Shown here in pieces: positions 8,953 to 16,893 of a DNA stretch of 64,000 bases; the stretch's first letter is position 1, and every line of letters begins with the position of its first letter. The notes beneath the pieces were generated by a model that did no database searches, had not been told where the DNA came from, and was given only the letters and a program-made list of their open reading frames with translations. The translations under genes were made by a program, and so were the position numbers. This DNA comes from Candidatus Altimarinota bacterium (GTDB lineage Bacteria > Patescibacteriota > Gracilibacteria > UBA1369 > LOWO2-01-FULL-3): contig JALNWA010000001.1 in assembly GCA_023231115.1 (NCBI GenBank), positions 124,001 through 188,000 on the forward strand. The letters run 5' to 3'.

Positions 8953-9369
8953 ATGCAAAAATTTGACGAAAAATCATGCGGACTCGTAATCTTTAGAAAA
9001 GAAAAAAACGAAAATCTTTTTCTGATTTTAAAATATCCGGGAGGGCATTTTGATCTTCCAAAAGGGCACGTTGAGGATGAAGATTCCTCAGAAAGAGCTA
9101 CAGCTCTGCGAGAACTTGAGGAAGAGACGGGAATAAAAAAAGTAAGATTTGTGGAAGGATTCAAGGAAGAAATTTCATATACATACAATAAAAAAAATAA
9201 ATCATCAAACAAACATGTGATATTTTTTCTCGGAGAAACTGACGAAAAAGATGTAAAAATATCACACGAACACCTGCAATATTATTGGTTGCCGTACGAA
9301 GAAGCATTAAAAAAACTTACTTTCGAAAACGCAAAAGGTCTTTTAAAGAGAGCCAAAGATTTGTTATGA
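8953..9369 (+). CDS. NUDIX hydrolase, Ap4A-pyrophosphatase type
   Basis: The 138-residue protein has the Nudix helix with the lead-in FDLPKGHVE and the catalytic RELEEETGI (about residues 50-65). The wording around the box and the loop KNKSSNKHVIFFLGE are typical of bis(5'-nucleosyl)-tetraphosphatases that clear Ap4A. The stretch from the first Gly to the catalytic Arg is one residue longer than the textbook GX5EX7RE spacing, so the usual first Glu is displaced. It begins 5 bases after rnc and is probably in the same transcript. Confidence 0.88.
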   Translation: MQKFDEKSCGLVIFRKEKNENLFLILKYPGGHFDLPKGHVEDEDSSERATALRELEEETGIKKVRFVEGFKEEISYTYNKKNKSSNKHVIFFLGETDEKDVKISHEHLQYYWLPYEEALKKLTFENAKGLLKRAKDLL

Positions 9370-9399
9370 TGAAACAAAGAAATTAACAAATTTTTGACA

Positions 9400-10875
9400 A
9401 TGATAATAAATTTTGAGAACAAAATTACGACAGGAAAACATGTTTTAGTTGTCCTTGTTTTTGAAGATGAAGCAATGAAATCCGTGAAAGGATTGCCGGA
9501 CAAGGTGCTCGAATTTTTGGCTAAGGTAAGGGCAAATAAAGAATTTACAGGAAAGAAAGGAGATAAGATTTACACATATATTGAGGACAAAAATCTTCCT
9601 GAAAAACTTCTTTTGATAGGGCTTGGTAAAAAAGAAAATTTTAAATACAGAGCCGCAAAAGAATCCGGAGCGATAATAGGAAAAACTTTAAAATCAGTAA
9701 AAACAAAAGAAGCTGAAATATTTTTTCCTGTCGGATTGAAAAATTTTATAGATGAAATTTTGGAAGGAATATTTCTCTCTCAATATGAGACGGATAAACT
9801 AAAAACAAAATTTACAAAAAAAGAAGATTTCAAAATAGAAAAAATAAAAATTTTCACAACGGTTGAAAAAAATATTGCAGAAAAAGCATTGGAAAAAGCG
9901 AAAATAATGGCGTCAGCGGCGGACTTTATAAAAGATCTCGTTAATTATCCGTCAAATATTGTGGATGTTCCTTATCTTGCGAATGAAGCAAAAAAAATCG
10001 CAAAAGAAAACGGATACGGTATAGAAATATTTAGTGAAGATGAACTTAAGAAAATGGGGGCGGGCGGAATTTTGGCCGTTAATCAAGCCTCAAAAAAAGA
10101 ACCGAAACTCGTGGTATTAAAATACAATGGAGCAAAAAATAAAAAAGAAAAACCGATCGCAATAGTGGGGAAGGGAATAGTTTTTGACACAGGTGGCCTT
10201 AGGATTAAGCCGGGCCAATACATGGACGAAATGCATCAAGACATGGCGGGAGCGGCTGTGGTATTGGGTTTATTTAAGGTCTTGAAAAAACTGAATATTC
10301 AAAAAAATGTTGTTGGTGTCGCGGCTCTTGCTGAAAATTCATTGGGAGGAAATGCTTATAAACCATCAGATATTATTACAATGCTTTCGGGCATAACTGT
10401 TGAAATAAACAATACTGATGCTGAAGGGCGCGTGGTTCTTGGTGACGCGGTCACATATTCTTTGAAATACAATCCGAAAAAGATAATAACAATTGCAACA
10501 CTTACCGGAGCGGTTTACGTTGCATTAGGACATAAATATTCAGGACTTATAAGCAACGATGGCAAAATAAGAAGAGAGCTTTTGCAGGCCGGCAAAGAAG
10601 TTGACGATCTTGGATGGCCGCTTCCTCTTCATCCTGAATACAAAAAAGCGATGGAGAGCAAAGTCGCAGACATAAGAAACGATGATAAAGATACTTCACG
10701 TTCTGCCGGAAGTTCAAAAGGAGCGGCATTTATTGAAAAATTTATTGATAAACATGACTGGTGTCATATCGATATTGCTGGAACGGCATTTACAGATATT
10801 CCAAAACCATACGAATCAAAAGGAGCTACAGCAAGCGGATTTTATATGTTGCTGAAATTTCTCGAGAAATATTAG
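9400..10875 (+). CDS. pepA: Leucyl aminopeptidase (peptidase M17)
   Basis: A two-metal cytosolic aminopeptidase of about 491 residues. The M17 catalytic domain shows the metal/lysine motif VGKGIVFDTGGL, the following MHQDMAGAAVVLG, and the hallmark NTDAEGRVVLGDA. I take the ATG at 9400 (MIINFENK); a TTG two codons upstream is possible. The last four bases overlap the 3' end of the convergent thioredoxin reductase gene. Confidence 0.94.
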   Translation: MIINFENKITTGKHVLVVLVFEDEAMKSVKGLPDKVLEFLAKVRANKEFTGKKGDKIYTYIEDKNLPEKLLLIGLGKKENFKYRAAKESGAIIGKTLKSVKTKEAEIFFPVGLKNFIDEILEGIFLSQYETDKLKTKFTKKEDFKIEKIKIFTTVEKNIAEKALEKAKIMASAADFIKDLVNYPSNIVDVPYLANEAKKIAKENGYGIEIFSEDELKKMGAGGILAVNQASKKEPKLVVLKYNGAKNKKEKPIAIVGKGIVFDTGGLRIKPGQYMDEMHQDMAGAAVVLGLFKVLKKLNIQKNVVGVAALAENSLGGNAYKPSDIITMLSGITVEINNTDAEGRVVLGDAVTYSLKYNPKKIITIATLTGAVYVALGHKYSGLISNDGKIRRELLQAGKEVDDLGWPLPLHPEYKKAMESKVADIRNDDKDTSRSAGSSKGAAFIEKFIDKHDWCHIDIAGTAFTDIPKPYESKGATASGFYMLLKFLEKY

Positions 10876-11816
10876 AAATTCGCGTTTTCGTTTTTGCAAA
10901 CTCTATATGAATAATAAGCAGCTGTTACAGCTTCTGCGGATCCTGTGATAGCTTGTTTGAATTCTGTGTCAGTGCAATCACCTGCGGCAAAAACTCCGGC
11001 CAAATCTGTTTCACTTTTTCTGTTAATTTTTATTTCTCCTTTTTCATTTAATTCAACTCCAAGCTCTTTCGCAAGGTCTGTTTGTGCGCTGTGTCCAATC
11101 GCAAGGAAAACACCGCTAAGATCAAGTTCTTTACCTGAATATTTGCCTGTACCGGCCTTAAATCTTATTTTTTCAACTTTGTCTGTCCCTAAAATTTCTT
11201 CAATTTCGGAATTATACAAAACTTCAATTTTTGAATTCTGCTCGATTGCTTTCGAATTTATAGGCTCGGCTCTAAGAATATCTTTTCTTACGATTATATA
11301 AACTTTCGATGCATGTTCGGTCAAAAATAAAGCCTCTTTTGCGGCGGCATCTCCGCCTCCGACTATTGCAATGATCTTTCCTTTATAAAAAGCTCCATCA
11401 CAAAGCGCGCAAAAAGAAACACCTTTATTTTCAAATTCTTTTTCACCCTTAACGCCAAGTTTTTTATGTTGAGTCCCTGTGCAAAATAATACTGATTTGC
11501 ATTGATAGTCTACACTAGCGGTTTTTACTGTGAAAATAGGACAAGCTTCACCGGGATTTTCAATGGATTTCTCAACTTTTATAACTTTATCTGTTTTTAT
11601 TTCAGCCCCGCTAGCAATAGCATGATCATACAAAGACATGGCCAAATCAGGACCTGAAATGCTTTTTATTCCCGGCCAATTTTCAACAAGATGAGTGGTT
11701 GTAATAAGTCCACCCGGCATCTCTGCAAAAACAAGAGTTTTAAGTCCCAATCGGGTGCCGTACATTGCGGCAGAAAGCCCGCTAATTCCACCTCCGATTA
11801 TGATAAGATCATTCAT
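10872..11816 (-). CDS. trxB: Thioredoxin reductase-like flavoprotein
   Basis: A 314-residue low-molecular-weight TrxR. The FAD site GGGISGLSAAMYG is at the N-terminus. The redox pair is in CALCDGAFYKG near residue 139. The second dinucleotide motif is GGGDAAAKEALF, and the C-terminal FAD motif is FAAGDCTD. The position that in NADPH enzymes reads HRRxxxR is here VRKDILR, so the 2'-phosphate contact is altered. The start overlaps the end of a ferredoxin gene by 8 bases (ATGA-type coupling), which raises the option of ferredoxin as electron donor, as in the FFTR/DTR branches of this family. Confidence 0.9.
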   Translation of the reverse strand: MNDLIIIGGGISGLSAAMYGTRLGLKTLVFAEMPGGLITTTHLVENWPGIKSISGPDLAMSLYDHAIASGAEIKTDKVIKVEKSIENPGEACPIFTVKTASVDYQCKSVLFCTGTQHKKLGVKGEKEFENKGVSFCALCDGAFYKGKIIAIVGGGDAAAKEALFLTEHASKVYIIVRKDILRAEPINSKAIEQNSKIEVLYNSEIEEILGTDKVEKIRFKAGTGKYSGKELDLSGVFLAIGHSAQTDLAKELGVELNEKGEIKINRKSETDLAGVFAAGDCTDTEFKQAITGSAEAVTAAYYSYRVCKNENANF

Positions 11817-12006
11817 TTTCTTTCCATTTTATACAATTAACAGGACAACTATCGATAGCTTGTTGAATGTTTTCCTCTGTGTCGTCCTGAGTTTTTGCGA
11901 ATGACTTCCCGTCATCGTTCATCTCAAAGACCTTTGGGCAAACCTGCGTGCAAAGAGTGCAACCTATACACACCGGTTCATCTACATATACTATTTTTTT
12001 TGCCAT
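11809..12006 (-). CDS. 4Fe-4S ferredoxin
   Basis: A 65-residue ferredoxin with CIGCTLCTQVCPKVFEM near the start and SCPVNCI near the end. This is the layout of a single-cluster [4Fe-4S] ferredoxin in which the final ligand sits in the C-terminal CP motif; one extra cysteine follows the first three. The start used is the ATG at 12006 (MAKKIVYVDEP). The gene overlaps the trxB start, so the two products are probably made in fixed ratio and may work as a redox pair. Confidence 0.92.
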   Translation of the reverse strand: MAKKIVYVDEPVCIGCTLCTQVCPKVFEMNDDGKSFAKTQDDTEENIQQAIDSCPVNCIKWKENE

Positions 12007-12045
12007 GCGCAAAATATACCAAAAGGGAGTGAGGTATGCAAATTT

Positions 12046-13215
12046 TTACTCAGCCAAGAACTTCCCCAACAACAAAGCGAATTTGCCAGTATTTAAAGAA
12101 GTTGAGATTTTATCCAATTCAGAAAGAATAAATCTAATATTGGAGTCTTTTTTGTTTTCCAAAATCCACGCTATTTTCGCAGTAATAAAAGGTGCGGCTT
12201 GTGACGTTCCGGTCGCATATCCATAATTGTCACCCGGTGTTGTACTCAAAATATCCTGAGCCTTAACAGAATAATCGACCCAAGTTCCATAATTGCTTTG
12301 AGGTAATTTAGTCCCGTCGTTTTTAAGTCCTGTTACAGCAATAACTTTGCCATATGCCGCAGGATAATATTTTTTGCTGGAATTGTAATTTCCGGCGGCG
12401 GCAACGACTGGTATGTCATTTTTAAATGCGTAATCAATAGATTCTGACAGTAAAGATGATTTTTCCTTTAATCCAAGGCTCAAATTGATAATGTCAGCAT
12501 TATTATTTACGGCAAATTTTATCGCTTTTGCCAAGTCGCTCATTTTTCCTATTTTTCCATCGGTAAATTTTATAGGCATTATTTTAGCGGAAGAATTGCT
12601 CGCAACAATTCCGGCTACATGCGTGCCGTGTCCATAATCATCGCTGATATCTTCATTGCTATCAACAAAATTATATCCCGTGACAATTCTATCTTTTAAA
12701 TCTTTATGATTGATGTCTACTCCGGAATCTATGACTGCGACAACGATATTTGAATTGGGAACAGGTTCATCTTCTTCGCTTGTGTCAGCCACTTTTATTT
12801 CATCATAATCGCTTAATTCAATTGTAAAATTCGGCTCGGCATAAGAAACAATATCGATTGATTTGTATTTTTCCGCAATTTCCTTTAAGTCTGTATTTGT
12901 TCGAAGCTTTAAAAGAAAAACGTCATCCAAAGAAGAAGGATTTTTATCATTTTTAAGTCTCACAACTAATTCTTTTTTATCTTTAAAAATATCCAAAATA
13001 TTTGTTTGAGATAAATTTGGCACAAAGTTGTAAGCCAAAGAAGGGGATTGACCATTGCTATTTCCCAATGGTTCTACATCCATTAATCCGTACTCGAAAT
13101 TTAACATGGCAATTTCTTCAGTTGTCTCTGTTTTTTCGCTACATGCAGGGAAAAGAAACAAAGCCAAAAAACAAAGAATCAAGAATTTTATTTTTTTTGT
13201 TGAGAGCAAATGCAT
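12046..13215 (-). CDS. Subtilisin-like serine protease, lipoprotein (S8)
   Basis: The N-terminus is a lipoprotein signal with lipobox FPAC (about residues 21-24), so the enzyme should be anchored outside the membrane. A propeptide-like region (about 60-130, including VSYAEPNFTIELS) precedes the catalytic domain. The triad is complete: Asp in AVIDSGVDINHKDL (near 163), His in GHGTHVAG (near 195), and Ser in GTSQAAP (near 338). It probably processes or degrades surface proteins, and it lies between the redox pair and a block of three giant SLH proteins. Confidence 0.93.
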   Translation of the reverse strand: MHLLSTKKIKFLILCFLALFLFPACSEKTETTEEIAMLNFEYGLMDVEPLGNSNGQSPSLAYNFVPNLSQTNILDIFKDKKELVVRLKNDKNPSSLDDVFLLKLRTNTDLKEIAEKYKSIDIVSYAEPNFTIELSDYDEIKVADTSEEDEPVPNSNIVVAVIDSGVDINHKDLKDRIVTGYNFVDSNEDISDDYGHGTHVAGIVASNSSAKIMPIKFTDGKIGKMSDLAKAIKFAVNNNADIINLSLGLKEKSSLLSESIDYAFKNDIPVVAAAGNYNSSKKYYPAAYGKVIAVTGLKNDGTKLPQSNYGTWVDYSVKAQDILSTTPGDNYGYATGTSQAAPFITAKIAWILENKKDSNIRFILSELDKISTSLNTGKFALLLGKFLAE

Positions 13216-13237
13216 TTTTTTGTTTTTACTTCCATAT

Positions 13238-13266
13238 ATTATAGCATTTTTAAGAGCTCACCACAA
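13238..13266 (-). promoter_or_regulatory. Promoter of the subtilisin gene
   Basis: On the minus strand TTGTGG (13266-13261) and TATAAT (13243-13238) are 17 bases apart. The -35 box lies within the terminator hairpin of the upstream SLH gene. Confidence 0.6.
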
Positions 13267-13284
13267 TCTTTGGGCGAGCTCTTT
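13252..13284 (-). terminator. Terminator of the 1140-aa SLH gene
   Basis: AAGAGCTC (13252-13259) pairs with GAGCTCTT (13276-13283), extended by CC/GG. On the minus strand the stem is followed by AAAAATG rather than a pure T run, so efficiency may be modest; the plus strand end is also T-rich. Confidence 0.5.
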
Positions 13285-13312
13285 ACGATAATCTATATTT
13301 TAGAATGAATAT

Positions 13313-16300
13313 TTACTCTGAAATTACAGAGGCTAATTTCGCGAATTCAGCTCTTGTAATGTCTCTGCTTGGGCCGAATGTGCCGTTCTCGTAGCCATTT
13401 ATTAATCCAATGTGTTTTGCATAATTAATATATTGTGCGTACCAAGCGTTGGAATCAGTATCAGGGAAAGTCGCTGTCTCAGCGGTCAAATCTTTATTTG
13501 ACGCTTCAAGCAATATTTTTAAAGCCTCAACTCTGGAAACCTTTTGATTTGGTTTGAATGTTCCGTCGCTATACCCGCCAATAAGTCCGGCTGTTTTTGC
13601 CGCAGAAATATAAGGAGCAAACCATTCTCCGATTTCAACATCACCAAATGGCTTAGCTGGCTCTTCAGAATCGCCCATCTCGGGGATTGTGATTCCATAT
13701 AAACCAACAACAATTTTCACAAGTTCAGCTCTTGTTATTTGAGAATCGGGTTCAAATTCTCCGTTTGCTTTTCCGCTTATAACGCCTTTAAGTCTCAAAT
13801 TTTCTATAAATGTTTCAGCCCAGTGTCCGCGTACATCGCCGAATGGTGCAGCTACATTTGCCGACTGTAATTCAACATCAGAATTATTATTGACGTTTTG
13901 AGAAGTTTTGCTGGATTTTGAAGATAGATATCCACCGCCACCTCCACCTCCGCCTCCACTGCCGCCACCGCTTAAGACAGAACTAAACGAAGCGAAAGCT
14001 GTGAAATGTTTTGTCCAAATAATTAAATTAGATCCGACGTCAATTTTGCAATCTCCATCTACCGCCAAAGCATCACCCGTTGCTTGAGTGTTAGCTTCGC
14101 AAACATTTGTAATTTCAGTAAATGTTGTTCCTGTTCTGCTGTAACCAACTCTTTTTCCGGCCTGACCAATAAGAGAGATTCTTACTCCCTTATCAAACGA
14201 TAATTTTCCTGTGAATCCAACTTCTATTCCCATTTCAAACGTTCTAGTTTCTCCAGAAACTTCAGGAATAGCGACTGTTGTAGCAATTGGAGCGGCAATT
14301 ATTCCATCCCAAGTAGAATCAGCGCTGGTTATAGTTGTAGAAGCGGGGATTACTATGGTCGCAAGGTCGGAAGTCATTGTAATTGCAGGAATTGTTCCAA
14401 CACCTCCGGAAACGAACGATCCAACATCAACAGTCGGATTAGTTGTTTCTCCATCAACCGTTACATTAATTGATTGTGTAGGATTAGTGATTACAACCTG
14501 CGGAGTCGTATTGTTAACTGTAGCATTTCCTGATCCGTCCGGTGTGGTTTGCGTTGATGTTAAACTGGAATCAACCAACAATAACTCTGCAGTATTGCCG
14601 GCAAAATCAGAAATGCTGACAACAACGTCATTGGCGAAAGTCGTAATTTCTGTAGCAGTAATTGTCAACACAGCTCCTGTCCAAGAATAAGTTAATGTCT
14701 TATCAGATCCGGCAGTTAAAGCCTTTTCAACTGCTGTTTTTGAGCTGTCTGATAAAATTTCATTAAACACAAGGTCAGTCTCTCCAACAGATAAAATTAA
14801 ATCAGTAGAACCATCTCCAAGTTTTGCAACACTTGGATTTGTATTATCAATATTTATAGTAATATCGGCAGACTTATAATAATTTCCGGCATTATCACTA
14901 ATTATCACAAACAAAGGGTATGTCCCATCAGGGAAAACGTCTAGCTCTTCACTTGTATCCCAGTCAATTGAGTATGGAGCGGTGGTATCTTCCCCAATTT
15001 TTGTTCCCATGCTTTCATAGAAAAATGCGACTTTCTCAACACCTGAGCCAACATCGCTAGCATCTGCATTTATAGTAACAATACCTTTCAAATAAGAATT
15101 TTCAGCAATATTTGAAATTGATCCTGTCGGGTCAATTGAATCCGGATTAACAGTTATTGTATAAACCAATTCTGTTACGCCGTCTTGTGCTGTAACTTTT
15201 AATGTATTTCCATCTAAAACAGGGTCATCAACATTTGCAGAATCCCACGTCTGGTTGGCCTCAACTTTTGTTAAAGCGGCCAAAAAATCTGTCTTTGATG
15301 TTCCAAAAACCACATTTTTAATTGTGTCTGTTCCTATTGTGTAAGTTGATGATTCAACTCTTGGTAAAGAATTTTGTGAAATTGAAATAACAGGCTCAGT
15401 TTCAATAAATGGTCTCATTAATTGCCAGTGATCTGACAAAATTGTGGAATCATAACCATTATCTAAAATTAAATTATCTCCATTACTTGTTAGAGTATGA
15501 CGATTACGAGCACTCCAACTTGTACCAACCGCTTGTGTCCAATTTGCACCATCAGAGCTATACCATAAATCATTTTTATAACTTGCCGTATTTTTTCCAC
15601 CGGCAATCCACATTTTATCCATAGCCACAACTACGCTTGCAAAATAACGAGTATCCCACGGAGCTGATGCAGTTTCCTGTGTCCAATTCACTCCATTAGT
15701 ACTGCTCCAAACATCATTTTTGTATGTGCCTTCGCCATAACCGGCCATGATGTACATTTTGTCTCCAAACGTTAGTGCATTGAAAAAAGAACGGATACTC
15801 CAATCGGCTGATGCAGTTTCCTGAGTCCAAATAATTCCATCACCGCTACTCCACACATCATTGAGGGCTGTGCCAGCGGATCCTCCAAAAATCCACATTT
15901 TATTATCAAAAACAGTATATGCCATATTTGAACGTGCGCTCCATCCGGCATTATTCGTTACTTGTGTCCAAGTAATTCCATCTTCACTATTCCAAACATC
16001 ATTTCTTTTTACATTGCCGGCTAAGGTACCACCAGCAATCCATAATTTGTTATCAAAAACGAAAACAGCCATATTTACACGTCCACTCCAACCGGCAGAT
16101 GCAGTTTCTTGTGTCCAAGTCCTGCCATCTCTACTGCTCAAAACAGAGCTTACATTGTGATATGTACCTGCTCCTTCTACAGCTTCAATCCCGCCGATTA
16201 ACCAATATTTATCATTGAAATATGCAGATCCATGTTGATAACGTGGTTGTCGAGTTGTGTCACTGGAAATTAACTGTTCCTCATATGGCAAGAAAACCTC

Positions 16301-16735
16301 ATCCCAAGAAAAAGAAGAATCAGCGTCTACATTACCATAATACAAATATACATTAGCCACGGAGTCGGCATTTATTGAAGGCATTTTTCCGTAAAAAGTT
16401 GTTGAAGTTGTGTTGCAAGAATCTGAAACCATATATAAAGGCAATACAGTTACTCCGTCGTTATCAGTTAGACGGAAATCACTACAATCCGATTTAGCCT
16501 GATCAGCCGAGATTATAGACTGTGTGTCAAAAGAAATTTTTATCGGCAAATTAGCCACAGAAGAAGTGGTTGGATTGTCGATAGTAACCGTTGCACGATA
16601 AAGCCATGCAGAATCATACCAATCTGAGTCCGCGGCCATTGCCATAGGAGTGAATATCAAACTGGAGACCATCATAAAAGATGCAAGCAAAAAAGCCGCG
16701 ACCTTCTTGAGTTGGTTCAACATCATATCGTTCAT
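13313..16735 (-). CDS. Giant SLH surface protein with DUF2341 and kelch-like repeats
   Basis: 1140 residues with an N-terminal signal peptide (AAFLLASFMMVSSLIF, cleavage near AMAA-D). A DUF2341-like domain follows (about 38-150; WYDSAWLYRATVTIDN). Next come five or six kelch-like repeats of the form 'DNKMWIFGG...NDVWSSGDGITWTQ' (about 160-430), then Ig/cadherin-like domains (about 460-720). A domain rich in Thr/Val precedes a poly-glycine linker, and three SLH domains close the protein (about 960-1140; each ending like RAELVKIVVG). It is likely anchored to wall polymer through the SLH block with the kelch propeller exposed. It is one of three adjacent SLH genes on this strand. Confidence 0.9.
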   Translation of the reverse strand: MNDMMLNQLKKVAAFLLASFMMVSSLIFTPMAMAADSDWYDSAWLYRATVTIDNPTTSSVANLPIKISFDTQSIISADQAKSDCSDFRLTDNDGVTVLPLYMVSDSCNTTSTTFYGKMPSINADSVANVYLYYGNVDADSSFSWDEVFLPYEEQLISSDTTRQPRYQHGSAYFNDKYWLIGGIEAVEGAGTYHNVSSVLSSRDGRTWTQETASAGWSGRVNMAVFVFDNKLWIAGGTLAGNVKRNDVWNSEDGITWTQVTNNAGWSARSNMAYTVFDNKMWIFGGSAGTALNDVWSSGDGIIWTQETASADWSIRSFFNALTFGDKMYIMAGYGEGTYKNDVWSSTNGVNWTQETASAPWDTRYFASVVVAMDKMWIAGGKNTASYKNDLWYSSDGANWTQAVGTSWSARNRHTLTSNGDNLILDNGYDSTILSDHWQLMRPFIETEPVISISQNSLPRVESSTYTIGTDTIKNVVFGTSKTDFLAALTKVEANQTWDSANVDDPVLDGNTLKVTAQDGVTELVYTITVNPDSIDPTGSISNIAENSYLKGIVTINADASDVGSGVEKVAFFYESMGTKIGEDTTAPYSIDWDTSEELDVFPDGTYPLFVIISDNAGNYYKSADITINIDNTNPSVAKLGDGSTDLILSVGETDLVFNEILSDSSKTAVEKALTAGSDKTLTYSWTGAVLTITATEITTFANDVVVSISDFAGNTAELLLVDSSLTSTQTTPDGSGNATVNNTTPQVVITNPTQSINVTVDGETTNPTVDVGSFVSGGVGTIPAITMTSDLATIVIPASTTITSADSTWDGIIAAPIATTVAIPEVSGETRTFEMGIEVGFTGKLSFDKGVRISLIGQAGKRVGYSRTGTTFTEITNVCEANTQATGDALAVDGDCKIDVGSNLIIWTKHFTAFASFSSVLSGGGSGGGGGGGGGYLSSKSSKTSQNVNNNSDVELQSANVAAPFGDVRGHWAETFIENLRLKGVISGKANGEFEPDSQITRAELVKIVVGLYGITIPEMGDSEEPAKPFGDVEIGEWFAPYISAAKTAGLIGGYSDGTFKPNQKVSRVEALKILLEASNKDLTAETATFPDTDSNAWYAQYINYAKHIGLINGYENGTFGPSRDITRAEFAKLASVISE

Positions 16736-16805
16736 ATTTTTGTGGTTAGATTAGCTTGTTTATTACCAAGAAATAATTCTACCCCTCGTCAACTGAAAAC
16801 GCAAA

Positions 16806-16834
16806 GGAAAAAGCCTCCCATTGCTGGAAGGCTC
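16806..16834 (-). terminator. Terminator of the 815-aa SLH gene
   Basis: AGCCTCCC (16812-16819) and GGAAGGCT (16826-16833) form a stem with one mismatch. On the minus strand it is followed by TTTTTCC, a good intrinsic terminator 60 bases past the stop at 16894. Confidence 0.7.
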
Positions 16835-16893
16835 TTTCCCCCTCATTCCTATGAAAAATGTCTAATCGTATATCGTTGTAAGGTCTCTCTTAA

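Noticed and set aside
14211-14690. 160-codon plus-strand frame inside the 1140-aa SLH gene
   Set aside because: It is antisense to Thr/Val-rich repeats, has no start signal and no recognisable domain.
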